Shown here: positions 27,501 to 37,308 of the stretch, piece by piece
Layout of the letters: the number at the start of each line of letters is the position of its first letter
Numbering within the stretch: the stretch's first letter is position 1
Assembly (NCBI GenBank): GCA_965226245.1
Contig: CBDDCL010000015.1
Span: 2,418,001-2,482,000 of the forward strand
Length of the DNA: 64,000 bases
Origin: CBDCYS01 sp965226245
GTDB lineage: Bacteria > Acidobacteriota > Terriglobia > Bryobacterales > UBA6623
Direction of reading: 5' to 3'
Made by a program: the position numbers and the translations under genes
The notes under the pieces: generated by a model
Seen by the model: the letters and a program-made list of their open reading frames with translations, nothing else
What the model was told of the DNA's origin: nothing
Database searches by the model: none

Positions 27501-28506
27501 CAAACCAGCCGCCCGCTGCGTTCCCCGACTCGCCCCAAAGTATTTGACCGCTGCCACAGCAGGTACCCAAGTGCATCCGAAAGATGTGTTCGATGGGAGT
27601 CACGTCCCTTGTCGATCTGCCCGCTATCGGGTTTGTAACACACCTGCTCGAGATCCTTGATCAACTCGCGGCATTTGCCGCTTACCGACAGCCGCCGGTC
27701 GCCCCGCGCGTTCCTAAGATATGCATTGACTGCATTGATCCGGCTCCGAACCGGCGGATTGGAACGCGGCACAAGCATTTCACCTTTTAGTTGCTGGTTT
27801 CTCGCAAGAAACTTTCTGATCAAATCGTAGTCCGATGTTCCTGTCACGGTGTGAGAATTTCCTCCGCTCGCATCCCCATAGATCTCTAAACCGGCCCGAT
27901 GCCCTCCATATCGTCTGAGAAATTCCTCACAAACTTCTGGCGTTGACGATGTGGGAAGAACAATTTCGTCAACCACGCTAATCCCGCCGTCTCTTTCCTG
28001 GCAGAACACCGAGCTCATCGGATTGATATTGAAATCCCACGACCAGAGAAGGACCCCGCTCGCATCGATCCCGGTCCGTTCGACGTGGACTTCACGCTCA
28101 AAGGCGTAGTAGACTTGTCCCGCCTGAAGATTAAGGTACTCCCCGAGCGCTTCCTGTCGGTAAAAGTTGTCGTCGTAGCTCTCTTTGAGGCGGTCATAGT
28201 AGTCCGGTGTTTCCTGTAGTAAATGCTTGTTTTCAAGTGGCACGGCCTCGACCAACCGGTAGCCTTTTACACGCTCCGCCCGAAACCGTCGGTAAACCCA
28301 GTCAAAGCCCTTCGGAGTCCAGGCGCCGAAACCGCACAAGCGTTTCGCCTCTGGATCCCTGAGCCGTGCTTCCAGACGTATCCACGCCCCCTCCTGCGTA
28401 TACGTCATTTCATCCACGCCGAACCATGCGAGGTTAGAACCACGAAGCCTTTCGTACTCTTCTAACGGTCGGAACAGAATCCGAGACTGCCAGTCGTTCA
28501 GTGTTA

Positions 28507-29038
28507 CCTGAATTATGCACAGATTCGCTTTGCGAGTGCGGCTGCGTTCGTAGCGGCTTGACGGCCGTCGTAAGGTGGGAGCTCGGCAACTGGTCTTTTG
28601 GCTTCTCCGTCCCCGGTTTCCCCTCCCGCCCAGAATCCGCGTCGGCAAAACCCCGCTCCGAAGTGGCGTGTTTCCAGTACGTTGCGGCCAGTGCATAAAA
28701 TTTTATGCATAGCGCATAGCCAGGCTCTCAGATCAACGCCCTCTCGACTACCGGCGGCAAGCCGCCGTAGGGAGTCGGCTTCCTGCCGCGGAAGTTGTCA
28801 AGGCGTGGATGCCCCGATTTTATTGGGCTGCGAGACCGTCACGGCTGGGCCTTGTTTGACGGCCCTTTGGGAGCTATGCTGTTTTCGCTTGGTAACCATT
28901 TGGGTGACCTCCTTTGGGTTGGCTGGTGAAGCTGGAATCTTTGCCAGCCTACCTTTTTACCCCATGTTTTCGGGCGTTCCCCAATGGTCCCTTGCGGCTC
29001 AGCCCTCCTCAGGTGCACCCCGCAATGCATAATTCAGG
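28507..29038. mobile_element. 532-bp non-autonomous element, copy 2 (in terminase gene)
   Basis: Sequence appears identical to copy 1. The 5-bp duplication is tgtta (28502-28506 and 29039-29043). It lies only 32 bp from IS1595 copy 5 in the same gene. Confidence 0.88.
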
Positions 29039-29070
29039 TGTTACGGTATTGGTTGCCTTATTGAGGGTAT

Positions 29071-30097
29071 ATGGGGTATTTAGTTGACTCCAGTAGCCAC
29101 AATATGTTGTGGTTGGGGGCATGAAGGAGGACTACCCCCGAAACCTCGTCGAGTTGGAAGCTCGATTCTCGACCGAGGAGGCGTGCCGGGAGTACCTGCT
29201 GAAGCTGCGCTGGCCGGAGGGGTTCGTGTGCCCGCGCTGTGGGATCCAGTCCTCATGGGCCAGCAAACGCAATCTGCTGCTCTGCGCCGACTGCGGTTAC
29301 CAGGCCTCGGTGACGGCGGGCACGATTTTCCAGGACACCCGCAAGCCCTTGACGTTGTGGTTCCGGGCGGCTTGGTGGGTGACAACGCAAAAAGGCGGGG
29401 CCAGCGCGCTGGAGTTGCAGCGGGTCTTGGGTTTGGGTAGCTATGTAACCGCCTGGACCTGGCTGCACAAGTTCCGCCGCGCCATGGTGCGCCCCGGTCG
29501 CAATCGGCTGGTCGGCCGGGTGGAGGTGGACGAAACGTATGTGGGCGGAGTCGAAGAGGGCGTCCGAGGTCGCGAAATGGTTGGCAAAGCGTTAGTTGCG
29601 GTTGCTGCCGAGGAGGATGGGCGCGGTATGGGTCGCATCCGGCTCCGTCGGATCGCGGATGCCTCAGCGGCGAGCTTGGAAGCCTTTGTCGAAGAAGCTA
29701 TCCAACCTGGCAGCCTCGTGCACACCGACGGCTGGGAAGGCTATGCGGGATTGGAGAACAAAGGATACCGCCATGAAGTCACCGTGCTGCGCGGGAAGCG
29801 GCAATCGGCGAGTAAGCTGCTGCCGAGAGTCCATCGTGTCGCCTCTCTGCTAAAGCGCTGGCTGTTGGGGACCCACCAGGGGGCTGTCAGTCACGAGTAT
29901 TTGGACTACTACCTGGACGAGTTCACGTTCCGCTTCAACCGGCGGACCTCACGGTCGCGCGGCAAACTTTTCTATCGCCTCCTCCAGCAGGCGGTCGCCG
30001 CCGACCCTGCTCCCTATAAGACAATGGTCGAGGCCACCAGGGCCGGCACCCCCACCCCCAAGATGTAGTGGCTACTGGAGTCAACTAAATACCCCAT
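29071..30097 (+). mobile_element. IS1595-family element, copy 5 (1,027 bp)
   Basis: Flanked by tgagggta on both sides, with one extra t on the left. It is inserted in the terminase ATPase domain. Confidence 0.94.
29109..30068 (+). CDS. IS1595-family transposase, copy 5
   Basis: 319 residues, identical to copy 1, intact. Confidence 0.93.
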   Translation: MVGGMKEDYPRNLVELEARFSTEEACREYLLKLRWPEGFVCPRCGIQSSWASKRNLLLCADCGYQASVTAGTIFQDTRKPLTLWFRAAWWVTTQKGGASALELQRVLGLGSYVTAWTWLHKFRRAMVRPGRNRLVGRVEVDETYVGGVEEGVRGREMVGKALVAVAAEEDGRGMGRIRLRRIADASAASLEAFVEEAIQPGSLVHTDGWEGYAGLENKGYRHEVTVLRGKRQSASKLLPRVHRVASLLKRWLLGTHQGAVSHEYLDYYLDEFTFRFNRRTSRSRGKLFYRLLQQAVAADPAPYKTMVEATRAGTPTPKM

Positions 30098-30425
30098 TGA
30101 GGGTATATGGCACCTTGCTCCGCTCACACAATTCAAAAAACGTTGTCATCGTTGCGTCGCGTAGCATGGGATACGTGGGTGCTCCAATAACTCCCGTTCT
30201 TCCCGGATTTAGATAGGACAACTTGATTGCCTCTTGACACAACGCATGACTCTTCCCTGAACCGACAGGTCCTGAGAACCCCTTGAAACGTGCCATACTC
30301 CTGTGGAAAGTAACCTGCGAGGGCAGCAATGAATAGCCCACTTCTCTCCGCACTCGGGACAACAGTTTGCCGATTCCTTCCATAGGGAGTTTGTTTCCTC
30401 GCGGGTTCTCCTTTTGCAACTCCAA

Positions 30426-30914
30426 GACGGTTCGATTTCATGCGCTGCGCTGTCCTCCTATTGAAGTCATCCACTCTCCTCACCAGAGCAGTTGCTCCTA
30501 TGTTCCCGGGCAGGCTCTCGTCATTACGAACTCACGACTTGTTTCTCTGGACTCACGCTACCACAATGCCACTGGGATTTAGCGAAGGAGCAACGAAAAG
30601 TGTTGAAATATAAGTGATTAAAAAATCAAATATCCGTGACCGAAAACAAGAAAGTCGCTAAAGATGAAAAAACAGATGGATTCGTCTGAGGGTGGATCTC
30701 GCTGCACAAGGGGGAGCAAGGCCGGTTGTCGAGGACTGAAGTGGCATCAGCCAGCATGTTGCCGACTGCTGTCCAAACTAGCTGAGCAGCGCAGGGACGG
30801 CTGTGAAAACACGCGAGAAAGCTTCGACAAGGGGCTAATTTGGAGACCAGATTGCCGCTTGGACAAGAGAGAATTCATGCTGCTGTCTCAATGGGAGTAG
30901 GCCCCAGTCCAGAG
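30426..30914. other. region upstream of the terminase, no gene recognised
   Basis: Short ORFs on both strands lack family likeness and RBSs. An AT-rich stretch around 30595-30670 (several a-runs, ttaaaaaatcaaat) could hold the promoter of the prophage operon, but no clear -35/-10 pair was identified. There is no visible small terminase gene. Confidence 0.5.
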
Positions 30915-31261
30915 AGTAGTCATTGCCGCGGCGGCTCGGGCTCGCTCCCCGAGGCCGTCTGAAACGGTTCGTCCAGCCAGCGGTACACGTCGCGGTAGAC
31001 GAATAGTTGTTGCCTCAACAACGCCACCGGGTTCGATAATGACCAGGCGTGGGCGGCCCGCGGTTATACAGGTGCTTGAGCACTTACATCGCGATCAACG
31101 CCACCCGATCTGCGGCTTGAGGGCGGCAGCGCTCGTGTCCAGGAATGTCTTGATCCGCAGCGACTGCTTGAGCGACTTGAAAAGGTCTCGATCTGCCAGC
31201 GGTCACGGTGGATCTCCCCGATGGTTGTGGCGGCCAGCTTGAAGTTATTCGTCAAAAACAC
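30915..31261 (-). pseudogene. IS4-family transposase, C-terminal remnant
   Basis: Minus-strand fragments read TTIGEIHRDRWQIETF, then further down LLRQQLFVYRDVYRWLDEPF and a stop. The RDRWQIE motif is the YREK-type signature of IS4-like transposases. Frame breaks and loss of everything upstream make it a dead remnant. Confidence 0.6.
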
Positions 31262-31413
31262 GAACGACTCAGCTGGCGATGATGTCGATCAGTGATTCCG
31301 ATCTGATGGCGATCAGTTCGGAGCGAAGCGACGCTGGTGTGTTCATCTTGGACGAAGTGATCGGCTTCGGTCAAGCATCGGGGTCGTTTCCTCCCCGGAT
31401 CGGTCAGTCATCA

Positions 31414-32160
31414 TCATCTCGTTTCTGCTTTGTTTTGGGTTGCTGAGCGTCGATTTGGTGGCGCAAAGTTTGCTTGACCAACCCGCACCGCAGCGGATTC
31501 CCGCCGCCAGCGCTGTTCGAGGCGGTCCAGCTTGTGGCTGAGATAGGACCAGTAGTCAGCCGACACCTTCAGTTCCAGCACCTCCCTGAGCAGCGCGCTG
31601 AAGTAGTGCAGGCTGGAGATGAGCGTCGCGCCGGGGTGGTTCAGCAGCGCGATGTACTTGCGGGCGCAGCCGAGCAGATAAGCGCGCTCGATCTGCTCCA
31701 GCGGCACGTGGCGTTGATAAAGCGCGGTGGCGAGCTTCTCGTCGGTGGAACCGAACGTCCCTTGGATGCACGGCCGGCTCAGGAACAGCTGCCGGACTCG
31801 TTCTACGTAGAAGGTCTGGTCGGAGAGCGGTGTCTCGGTAAGCTGCTTGTGATAGGGCCAGAAGCGATCGGCAATCTCGATCGAACCCGTCTGGTGCTGA
31901 TTGGCAGCGGCTTGGAGCTGACACACGCGCTGGCGGTGGAGTTCATTCAGATAGCTGGTGATCGAGCGAGGACTCTTGCCCAGCGACTGCGCCAGCTCGC
32001 TGTGACGAAACTTCAGCTGGCCGCTGCTGCGTTCCGCATGAAGGCACACGTAGACATACAACTTAAACGCACCATCGGAGAGGAGCGCTAAGGCCTGCTG
32101 CATCTCGCGACCGGCGGCGAACCAGCCCGTGGAATGTTTCAAAGCGAGTCGCGGTGTCAC
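31414..32160 (-). CDS. helix-turn-helix protein accompanying the IS21 genes
   Basis: A 248-residue protein. Residues about 28-80 form a winged-helix-like unit (GAFKLYVYVCLHAERSSG, then SELAQSLGKSPRSITSY), as in replication-initiator or GntR-type DNA-binding proteins. Its GTG start overlaps the stop of the istB-like gene by 4 bases, so it is translated with it. It could be a cargo or accessory protein of this IS21 lineage; a role in target choice or regulation is only a guess. Confidence 0.6.
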   Translation of the reverse strand: MTPRLALKHSTGWFAAGREMQQALALLSDGAFKLYVYVCLHAERSSGQLKFRHSELAQSLGKSPRSITSYLNELHRQRVCQLQAAANQHQTGSIEIADRFWPYHKQLTETPLSDQTFYVERVRQLFLSRPCIQGTFGSTDEKLATALYQRHVPLEQIERAYLLGCARKYIALLNHPGATLISSLHYFSALLREVLELKVSADYWSYLSHKLDRLEQRWRRESAAVRVGQANFAPPNRRSATQNKAETR

Positions 32161-32921
32161 GAGTTCACCTCCTCACTCGCAGCGGCCTTGCGGGCCCGCT
32201 TCTTGCGCATCGATTCTCCCTGCAGCTCGATGCGGTGGGCGTTATGCACCAGGCGGTCAAGAATACTGTCGGCCAGGGTGGGATCGCCGATCTGGGCATG
32301 CCACTTGGCCACCGGCAACTGGCTGGTCAGAATGGTCGAGCGTTTCTGATAACGGTCGTCGCAGATCTCCAGGAAGTCCCGCCGTTCAACGTCGCTCAGC
32401 GGCGCCATGACCCAGTCGTCAACGATGAGGACGTCGAGGCGAGCCAGCCGCAGCAAGCGGCGCGGCAGGCTGCCATCGGCGCGTGCCACGGCCAGGTCAC
32501 GGAACAGTTGGGGAGCACGCGTGTACAGCGCCGTGAAACCGTCGCGGCAAGCCTTCTGTGCCAGAGCACAGGCCAGATAACTTTTTCCAATGCCGGTTGG
32601 CCCTAACAAAAAAATGTTGTGATGCTGCCGCACCCAGCTGGACTCGCCGGTGAGACTGCGCAGCAGCTTGCGGTCGAGGCCGCGCGCATGACGGAAGTCG
32701 ATGTCTTCGACCGCCGCCGAGAGCCTAAACTTGGCGCTGGCCAGGCGACGAGCCAAGGCCCGGTTCTCTTTCCAGATCCACTGCTGATCGACCAGCAAGC
32801 CGAAGCGCTCCTCAAAGCTGAGGCTGGCGATGTCGGTGTCTTCTTGCTGCTGGCGGAAAGCGTCCGCCATGCCGTTGAGTTTCATCGTGTAGAGTTTTTC
32901 GATAGTTGGTTGGGTTAGCAT
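32157..32921 (-). CDS. istB: IS21-family ATP-binding helper IstB
   Basis: A 254-residue AAA+ protein. The Walker A GPTGIGKS is near residue 108, Walker B LDVLIVDDW near 167, and a sensor-like ILTSQLPVAKWH follows. N-terminal helices (LNGMADAFRQQQED) are typical of IstB. It remodels DNA and regulates the IstA transposase. It overlaps the istA remnant by 7 bases. IstA is truncated, so this copy cannot act alone. Confidence 0.92.
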   Translation of the reverse strand: MLTQPTIEKLYTMKLNGMADAFRQQQEDTDIASLSFEERFGLLVDQQWIWKENRALARRLASAKFRLSAAVEDIDFRHARGLDRKLLRSLTGESSWVRQHHNIFLLGPTGIGKSYLACALAQKACRDGFTALYTRAPQLFRDLAVARADGSLPRRLLRLARLDVLIVDDWVMAPLSDVERRDFLEICDDRYQKRSTILTSQLPVAKWHAQIGDPTLADSILDRLVHNAHRIELQGESMRKKRARKAAASEEVNS

Positions 32922-33570
32922 CGGTTCTCCTCTCGGGTGGCAAGATCGAGTACTTGCAGCAAGGTGGGCGGATCAAAGTACTGCGCCCCGCGAATGTTGG
33001 CGTGCTCGACGGGATCACGCGCGGGCGGCGATTCGTCGAGAGACTGGCGGTCGAGTCCGTGGGCCAGCATCGACTTGAGGCTTTGATAGGAACAGGCATC
33101 GAAACGCAGAGCGCGTGCAGCAGCAGCCTCGACGCGCTCGGTGGAGTAGGTTTTGCTGAGCCGCAAGATGCCCAGACAGGAGCGATACCCCATCTCCGGA
33201 TGAGGCTTGGCATCCAGGATCTTTTGAAACACCCGCGCTGTGGAAGGACCGACGGTCTGGGCCCAATCGATCAGGCGGGAAGGCGTCCACTCCAGATGCT
33301 GCTGATGGGACTTGGGGCGGTGTTCGTGGACCGTCGTTTGCTGATAGGGTTCCCGACTGCGCATATGCGAAGCCACCCGTTGGCCGCGGTGGAAGATCTC
33401 CACGGTGCGGTCGGCCAAGCGAATTTCGACCTGCCGGCCCACCAACTGATAAGGGACCGAGTAATAATGACGCTCGATCTCGACGTGGTAGTCGATGTTA
33501 ACGCGAGCCGTTTTCCAGTTGGCAAACTCATAAGGCTCCAGCGGCAAGGCCTTCAAAGCTGGCCGGTCGA
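32915..33570 (-). pseudogene. istA: IS21-family transposase IstA, C-terminal fragment
   Basis: About 215 residues of the C-terminal part (FANWKTARVNIDYHVEIERH, YYSVPYQLVG, then LDAKPHPEMGYRSCLGIL). The catalytic rve domain is missing because an IS1634-like remnant replaces the 5' side at about 33570. Confidence 0.88.
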
Positions 33571-33589
33571 GGGCGCAGCCGCCGCGCAC

Positions 33590-34305
33590 GCGGGTGCAGG
33601 AGGTGGCGGGCAACCGGGAGGGGGTGCGGGTGTTCGTGGTCGACAGCGAGGACCGCCAGCAATACGAGCAGGCGCGGCGGGAACAGGCTCGCCAGCGGGT
33701 GCGGGAGCAGCTGGAGCGTCTCCAGCAGCGGGTGGAGCGGGGGGCCCTGAAGCAGCCCGAGAAGATCGGCGCGGCGGCGGCAGCGATTCTGGGGCGGCAT
33801 CACGGTCATCGCTACTTTCAGTGGGAGTTGCGGCAAGGCAAGTTCCACTACGCCGCGCACGAGGTGAACTTCGCCCGCGAGCAGTTGTTGGAAGGCAAGT
33901 ATGTGATTCAGACCGAGGAGAGGGATCTGACGCCGCTGGAAGCGGTCGCGGCTACAAAGAACTCAACGAAGTCGAGCGCGGCTTTGCGCAGTTGAAGGGT
34001 TTGCTCGAGGTGCGGCCGGTGTATCACCGCCGGGACGAGCGGGTGCGGGCGCATATCTTCGTGGCGGCGCTGGCGTTGTTGCTGGACCGCGCCCTGGAGA
34101 AGAAGCTGCGGGCAGCGGGCTGTCCTCGGCGGCGGCCTGGCGGGCCCTGGAGACGGTGCGGGTGGTCGAACTGGAGTTGGGCCAGCGGTGCAAACGCTGT
34201 GTCACGCGCGGCAGCCGCCAAGCCGCGGAAGTGCTGCGGGTGCTGGGGCTGAGGCAACAACTCGACCCGCCGCCGCCGCCCGCCGGCCTGGAAACCATCA
34301 TGTAG
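33590..34305 (+). pseudogene. IS1634-family-like transposase, C-terminal remnant
   Basis: Three frames carry consecutive pieces: HGHRYFQWELRQGKFHYA up to LEAVAA, then YKELNEVERGFAQLKGLLEV, RPVYHRRDERVRAHIF, then AWRALETVRVVELELGQR to the stop after GLETIM. The YKELNEVERGF motif is the usual third-acid region of IS1634-type DDE transposases. At least two indels and no N-terminus. Confidence 0.7.
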
Positions 34306-34410
34306 TGACCAAAACCAAAACCCGCCCCCGCCTTTTCAATCGGTTAGCAGGCCTAAGCGCAAACATGCGCTAGCAACGTACTCCACGCGTAACGCAAGGC
34401 GTTCCATTCT

Positions 34411-34614
34411 TCATTGTTGCGGTCCACCTTCCTCCGACAGGCGCGCCTGTAAACCCAGCACATCCTTGAAGCATTTCAGCTCCTCCACCAACTTCTTACG
34501 ATCGATTTCTCGCAGTCTCTTGAGGAGCGTCTGAGATTCCGATTCCAGCTTCTGAAGCTCAATATCCCGCACGAGTTCCCGATGGCGGATCAGGAATTCG
34601 ATGGTTTCCTGCAA
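34411..34614 (-). CDS. short helical ORF, hypothetical
   Basis: 67 residues from an ATG (MQETIEFLIRHRELVRDIEL), very rich in Leu, Glu, Lys and Arg; it would form a helix or coiled coil. The same frame continues upstream without an ATG (PRKYESFENESTDDFIKRHS), so it is more likely the end of a broken longer gene. The rest of 34306-34883 holds nothing I recognise. Confidence 0.3.
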   Translation of the reverse strand: MQETIEFLIRHRELVRDIELQKLESESQTLLKRLREIDRKKLVEELKCFKDVLGLQARLSEEGGPQQ

Positions 34615-35674
34615 CTCGGCTTGTGTGCGGCTGTGGCGTTTGATGAAGTCGTCGGTGGATTCGTTTTCGAAGGATTCGTACTTGCGGGGGATGGGATCGC
34701 CGGAATGGGAGTCTCTGCCTGCCTGGACAGACGCAGAGCGGTGGAAGTTTTTAAGGGTTGTAGTGCGGAGTGGTCATGGCTAGTTGATGGGACAGTTCCA
34801 TAGACGAATGGCCGATTAGCCGGAGTAATATTTTAGCTTCGCTCATCTTTCGATCGGTCGTTTCCCCCAGTTCAGATCTGCTAGTATAATATTTCATTAA
34901 AAGATACCCATCTCAGGCGGCCTCGAGGGCCTCGAACTTGCTCCAGCGGTGAACCACGGGAGCGGCGTTGATCTCCGCGATCCCCTTCCGGATTCGTTCT
35001 CGAAGTTCCTCCCAGGACTTGACCCGGATACGTTTTAAGAAAGTGCGCGCCATCTTCCCAAACAGCGTCTCCACAATGTTCAGCCAGGACCAGCGGGTCG
35101 GCGTATGCACGTATTTGCAGCGGTTCGGACGCGTTGCCAAATCATCCTTTGTCTCCTTGGATATGTGGGAGGAATGATTGTCCAAGATCAGCCGGATCGT
35201 GCCTTCGCCCGGGTAGGACTGGTCCAGATCCTGGAGCAATAAGATGAATTCCCGGCTGCGGCGCCGCCGCTCCACCCGGCCGTCGTGCAAGTCCAGCGCC
35301 GCCAGAATCGAGCAAGTTCCCAGACGTTTGTCGCGAGCCACGCAGGGATGCCGCCCCGGCACCGGCGGCAGGTCCGGAGCGACGTTGGCAATCGCTTGCA
35401 CTCCGGGCTTTTCATCTACGGAAACCGTGATCACCCCCGGCGAGGGGCCGCCCTCGCGGGGGTGATCATTCTGCCAAGCCACCTCGCGGTAGACCAGCAG
35501 CACCTGCCGCATCTTGGACTCGAAATCCGGATCGCGGCGCTGCAGGTAGTACTTCACCTTTTCCGGATGCAGGGGCTGGGCGGCGTAACCGAGTTGCTGG
35601 GGCTTGCTGCAAGCCAAGTGCAGCACCCAGGCCTTGGCTTCTTCGCTGATGCGCGGTTCCCGGGGAACGATGAT

Positions 35675-37308
35675 CCTAAAAACGGCGGTTGAATTGGCGG
35701 CTCAGGGGGCAAGTGGTTGATACTGTGGGTGATGTCGAAATCACGAGGCGCAATACAGCTTCACCCGCTGGGGGAGCCCCAAAATGCCATCGCAAAGCAG
35801 AGCCGTGGCAGCCAGGCGCTGGACACCTACGGCGGCAAGGTGCATCTGCGCTGGGACGCCGGCGCGGCGGTAACCGCCTACGGGCAGATGCCCTACTTCA
35901 TCGAGTTTCTTAAAACCGCCGGGTTGTTCAACGACTGGGTCGCCGCTTGTCCGCTCGACTACCGCAGCCCCAACGCGCCGGCGGTGCGCGACGTGTTGGG
36001 CGCCCTGCTGCTGAGCCTGCTGGCGGGACATCGCCGCTACGCGCACATCAGCTCGATCCGCGGCGATGGAGTCAACCCGGAATTGCTGGGGATGAGCAAG
36101 GTCGTCAGCGAAGACTCGGCGCGGCGGGCCTTTCAAAGGGCCGACGAGAAGGCTTGCAGCAGCTGGCTGCGCGAGCATCTGCGGCGAACCTACGAGGCGC
36201 TGCTGGAAGAGCCCTGGATCCTCGACGTCGACTCCAGCGTCAAGCCGCTCTACGGGCGCCAGCAGGGCGCCAAGCGCGGTTACAACCCGGGCAAGCCGGG
36301 GTGTCCTTCGCACGTCTACCACACTTACTTCGTGGCCAACTTGCGGCTGCTGCTGGAAGTGGAAATGCAGCCGGGCAACCAGACGGCGTCCTCGTATGCG
36401 CAGCCGCAGTTGTGGAAGTTTATCGACGGCTTGGAACCCGGGCAGCGTCCGGCGCTGCTGCGCGGAGATATCGGCTGGGGGACGGAGCGGATGATGCTGG
36501 GCGCCGCACAGCGCGAGCTTCCTTATTTGTTCAAATTGCGGCAGAGCCGGGGCGTGAAGGGACTGTTGGAGAGGTTGTTTCGCAGCGAGGAATGGGAGTC
36601 GGCGGGCAAAGGCTGGCAAGGCATCAGCACGGAGTTGATGCTGGAAGGCTGCAGCCGGTCCCGGCCGCTGGTGGTGTTGCGGCGCCAGATTCGCAACGAT
36701 CTGGCCCTCACTCAGCCCGACCCGGCGGCGCCGCAACAGCTCTCGTTGGGGTTGGCGGAAATCGTCGGCCAGGGTGTGCTCTATGAGTACGTGGTGCTGC
36801 TGAGTTCGCTCGACGAAGAGGTGGCGACGATCGCGCAGCACTATCGCGACCGGGCGGACGCGGAGAACAACTTTGACGAATTGAAGAACCAATGGAGTTG
36901 GTCGGGATTCACGACCCAGGACCTGCTGCGTTGTCAGGTGCTGGCGCGCATCGGGGCGCTGGTGTACAACTGGTGGACGCTGTTTACGCGGCTGGCGATC
37001 CCCGACAAGCATGGCGAGGCGATCACGACGCGTCCGCTGCTGCTGCACGGCATTGCCCGGCGGACGCGCCACGGCCACCAAACCACGGTAACGATTACCA
37101 GCTTGCACGCCAGGGCGCGGCAGATGAAGGCGGCTTTGCAGCGGGGGAGCGCCTTTCTGCAATGGGTGCGAGCAACTGCGGAGCAGTTGACCCGAGCCCA
37201 ACGCTGGCGACTGATTCTGAGCTGGATTTTCCGCCAATTTCTCCACGGCAGAGTCCTCGGCGGCCCCTTGTATGTCACCGATGCCCCCTAGCAACTGCCG
37301 TTTTTAGG
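35675..37308 (+). mobile_element. IS1380-family element (1,634 bp)
   Basis: The ends are CCTAAAAACGGC and its complement. A 5-bp duplication atgat flanks it (35670-35674 and 37309-37313). It is inserted in the IS630 transposase remnant. Confidence 0.9.
35732..37291 (+). CDS. IS1380-family transposase
   Basis: 519 residues from the ATG at 35732 (MSKSRGAIQLHP); a TTG at 35717 is an alternative. DDE features are PWILDVDSSVKPLYG (first Asp), LLRGDIGWGTERM (second Asp) and YRDRADAENNFDELKNQW (Y-x2-R-x3-E type third region). The frame is intact and the element complete, so it is probably mobile. Confidence 0.9.
   Translation: MSKSRGAIQLHPLGEPQNAIAKQSRGSQALDTYGGKVHLRWDAGAAVTAYGQMPYFIEFLKTAGLFNDWVAACPLDYRSPNAPAVRDVLGALLLSLLAGHRRYAHISSIRGDGVNPELLGMSKVVSEDSARRAFQRADEKACSSWLREHLRRTYEALLEEPWILDVDSSVKPLYGRQQGAKRGYNPGKPGCPSHVYHTYFVANLRLLLEVEMQPGNQTASSYAQPQLWKFIDGLEPGQRPALLRGDIGWGTERMMLGAAQRELPYLFKLRQSRGVKGLLERLFRSEEWESAGKGWQGISTELMLEGCSRSRPLVVLRRQIRNDLALTQPDPAAPQQLSLGLAEIVGQGVLYEYVVLLSSLDEEVATIAQHYRDRADAENNFDELKNQWSWSGFTTQDLLRCQVLARIGALVYNWWTLFTRLAIPDKHGEAITTRPLLLHGIARRTRHGHQTTVTITSLHARARQMKAALQRGSAFLQWVRATAEQLTRAQRWRLILSWIFRQFLHGRVLGGPLYVTDAP

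Larger units (their letters stand above)
27500..30425 (-). pseudogene. terminase large subunit, split twice (IS1595 copy 5 and 532-bp element copy 2)
   Basis: The three parts are 30098-30425 (MELQKENPRGNKLPMEG to KVPYTLN), 29039-29070, and 27500-28506. Removing both elements and one duplication copy each restores VPYTLNKATNTVTLNDWQSR in frame. Motifs include the Walker A GPVGSGKS near residue 52, Walker B LAWFGVDE, and a RNase-H-like nuclease half with WSWDFNINP and HRTHLSDALGYLL. This is the packaging motor ATPase and nuclease. It is the first gene of the operon; I found no small subunit upstream. Confidence 0.88.

Noticed and set aside
5118..30425. Gene transfer agent in place of a prophage
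   Set aside because: Some tail-tip proteins resemble GTA genes, but an integrase and tRNA lie at one side and the genes are heavily interrupted; nothing shows host domestication. Not excluded.
30664..30900. 78-residue ORF upstream of the terminase as a small terminase subunit
   Set aside because: It is on the opposite strand, lacks an HTH pattern, and has random-looking composition.
35741..37294. 517-residue minus-strand ORF opposite the IS1380 transposase
   Set aside because: A long antisense frame is expected in GC-rich coding DNA; the plus-strand frame has the DDE motifs. The same holds for the long antisense ORFs at 48254-49441, 53415-54542 and 55054-56235.
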